Positions 63,064 through 64,000 of a stretch of DNA of 64,000 nucleotides are shown here, piece after piece (the first letter of the stretch is position 1; each line of letters starts with the position of its first letter). A program made the translations under genes and the position numbers. Source of the stretch: an uncultured Prevotellaceae bacterium (lineage in GTDB: Bacteria > Bacteroidota > Bacteroidia > Bacteroidales > Bacteroidaceae); NCBI GenBank assembly GCA_902785695.1, contig CACZZQ010000007.1, positions 1 through 64,000 of the forward strand, read 5' to 3'. The notes under the pieces are model-generated. The model ran no database searches, was not told the DNA's origin, and was given only the letters and a program-made list of their open reading frames with translations.

Positions 63064-64000
63064 ATGGTTTACAAATATGATTTTCTGATTATTGGAGCTG
63101 GCGTAGCCGGTATGAGTTATGCCCTGAAAGTGGCTCGCGCCAAGAAGGGTAATGTATGTATTATATGTAAGACCTCGCTTGACGAAGCTAATACATCGTT
63201 TGCGCAAGGTGGTGTGGCATCGGTGACCAATCTGGCAGTCGACGATTTTGAAAAGCACATCGAAGATACGATGATTGCGGGCGATTATATCAGTGACCGT
63301 GCTGCTGTAGAGCAGGTAGTAAAGAATGCACCAGAGCAGATAAAGGAACTGGTGGAGTGGGGGGTCAACTTCGACAAGAAGGCTGATGGCACTTTCGACC
63401 TTCATCGCGAGGGTGGACACTCAGAATTTCGCATCCTGCACCATGCCGACGATACGGGTGCTGAGATTCAGCGTGGACTGATGGCTGCTGTAAAAAGCAA
63501 TCCAGATATCACTATCAAGGAGAATCACTTCGCAGTAGAGATTATCACCCAACACCATCTGGGGGCCAAGGTCACACGCCGTACACCTTATATCAACTGT
63601 TACGGTGCCTACGTGCTGAATCCTGAGACGGAGAAGGTCGATACCTATCTTTCGAAAGTCACACTGATGTGCACGGGCGGCTGCGGTGCAGTGTATCAAA
63701 CTACCACAAACCCCGTGATAGCTACTGGCGACGGCGAGGCAATGGTATATCGCGCTAAGGGAACGGTGGCTGACATGGAGTTTGTACAGTTCCACCCCAC
63801 AGCCCTTTATTCGCCAGGTGAGACGCATCCAGCCTTCCTGATTACTGAGGCTATGCGTGGTTACGGCGGTATTCTTCGCTTGCCTAATGGTGAGTCGTTC
63901 ATGGAGAAATACGACGAGCGCCTCTCGTTGGCTCCACGTGATATCGTAGCGCGTGCCATCGATAAGGAGATGAAAATTCACGGTCTGGATCATGTCTGCC
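63064..64000 (+). CDS. nadB: L-aspartate oxidase (5' part; runs off the window)
   Basis: The first 312 codons of a flavoprotein that oxidises aspartate to iminoaspartate in de novo NAD synthesis. The FAD-binding motif FLIIGAGVAGMSYALKVA opens the protein. SFAQGGVASVT, LHREGGHSEFRILHHADDTG, TGGCGAVYQTTTNP, GDGEAMVYRAKGTVADMEF and FHPTALY with FLITEAMRGYGG follow, all family blocks. The reading frame is open to the last base. The window also holds nadE for the last step of the pathway. Confidence 0.93.
   Translation, partial: MVYKYDFLIIGAGVAGMSYALKVARAKKGNVCIICKTSLDEANTSFAQGGVASVTNLAVDDFEKHIEDTMIAGDYISDRAAVEQVVKNAPEQIKELVEWGVNFDKKADGTFDLHREGGHSEFRILHHADDTGAEIQRGLMAAVKSNPDITIKENHFAVEIITQHHLGAKVTRRTPYINCYGAYVLNPETEKVDTYLSKVTLMCTGGCGAVYQTTTNPVIATGDGEAMVYRAKGTVADMEFVQFHPTALYSPGETHPAFLITEAMRGYGGILRLPNGESFMEKYDERLSLAPRDIVARAIDKEMKIHGLDHVC

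Overview
The window reads as ordinary chromosome from a member of the Bacteroidota, most likely Prevotella or a close relative. Support comes from the many promoters with the Bacteroidota -7 box TAnnTTTG (often with TTTG about 19-20 bp upstream), the split ATP synthase order atpDC-(atpI-like)-atpBEFHAG, a complete Bat aerotolerance operon, a DUF4270 lipoprotein, a DUF2027 protein, a TonB receptor, and abundant short AT-rich direct repeats used as spacers between genes. No insertion sequence, prophage, CRISPR array or rRNA operon was seen. The genus is an inference; no 16S rRNA is present.

Layout. 1-3.2 kb: an AraC-type DNA-binding protein, dipeptidyl peptidase III and an AlkD-like HEAT protein in an overlapping operon. 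3.3-10.5 kb: the complete F1Fo ATP synthase operon, ending 4 bp inside convergent prmA. 11.5-14.2 kb: two exported proteins (a Ser/Tyr/Gly-rich one and an OmpP1/FadL-type porin). 14.5-19.4 kb: pheS, ftsY, rimO, an HU protein and an HU-membrane-LysM chimera. 19.4-27.8 kb: moxR, DUF58, a membrane protein, batA, batB, batC and a fused batD-batE. 27.8-32.4 kb: PAP2 phosphatase, queA, DUF2027 and nadE. 32.4-35.7 kb (minus): a TonB-dependent receptor and an AAA-CYTH fusion. 35.8-36.9 kb: tRNA-Thr, tRNA-Gly and a SpoU methyltransferase. 36.9-40.7 kb: a tiny basic protein, DUF4270 and a GT5 N-terminal-domain protein, divergent from panC-panD. 40.7-47.5 kb: OmpA, the L-rhamnose operon (rhaB-rhaA-transporter) and nhaD. 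47.6-56.3 kb: an AraC regulator, two tandem periplasmic-sensing histidine kinases, metY and a degenerate kinase. 56.4-64 kb: a GNAT-TIGR04076 fusion, tRNA-Gln, rsfS-ftsH-cdsA, an outer-membrane barrel, dacB and the start of nadB.

The most interesting material is not in the gene list. First, there is a family of 21-22 bp intergenic repeats with core AAATGGCnnACTTA at three distant loci, each pressed against a stop codon and once built into a perfect 26-bp hairpin. Second, a 64-bp GC-rich three-stem palindromic element sits in frame inside rimO. Third, a second short repeat (AGTGAAAAGTGAA followed by ATTTGCTACCGC) occurs three times in 5 kb, twice directly before start codons. Fourth, two histidine kinases have lost the phospho-acceptor histidine (Tyr in one, Arg in the other) while an intact paralogue lies next door. 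Fifth, an HU DNA-binding domain is fused through a membrane helix to a LysM-like domain. All functional ideas about these are inference; what is directly visible is stated in each entry.
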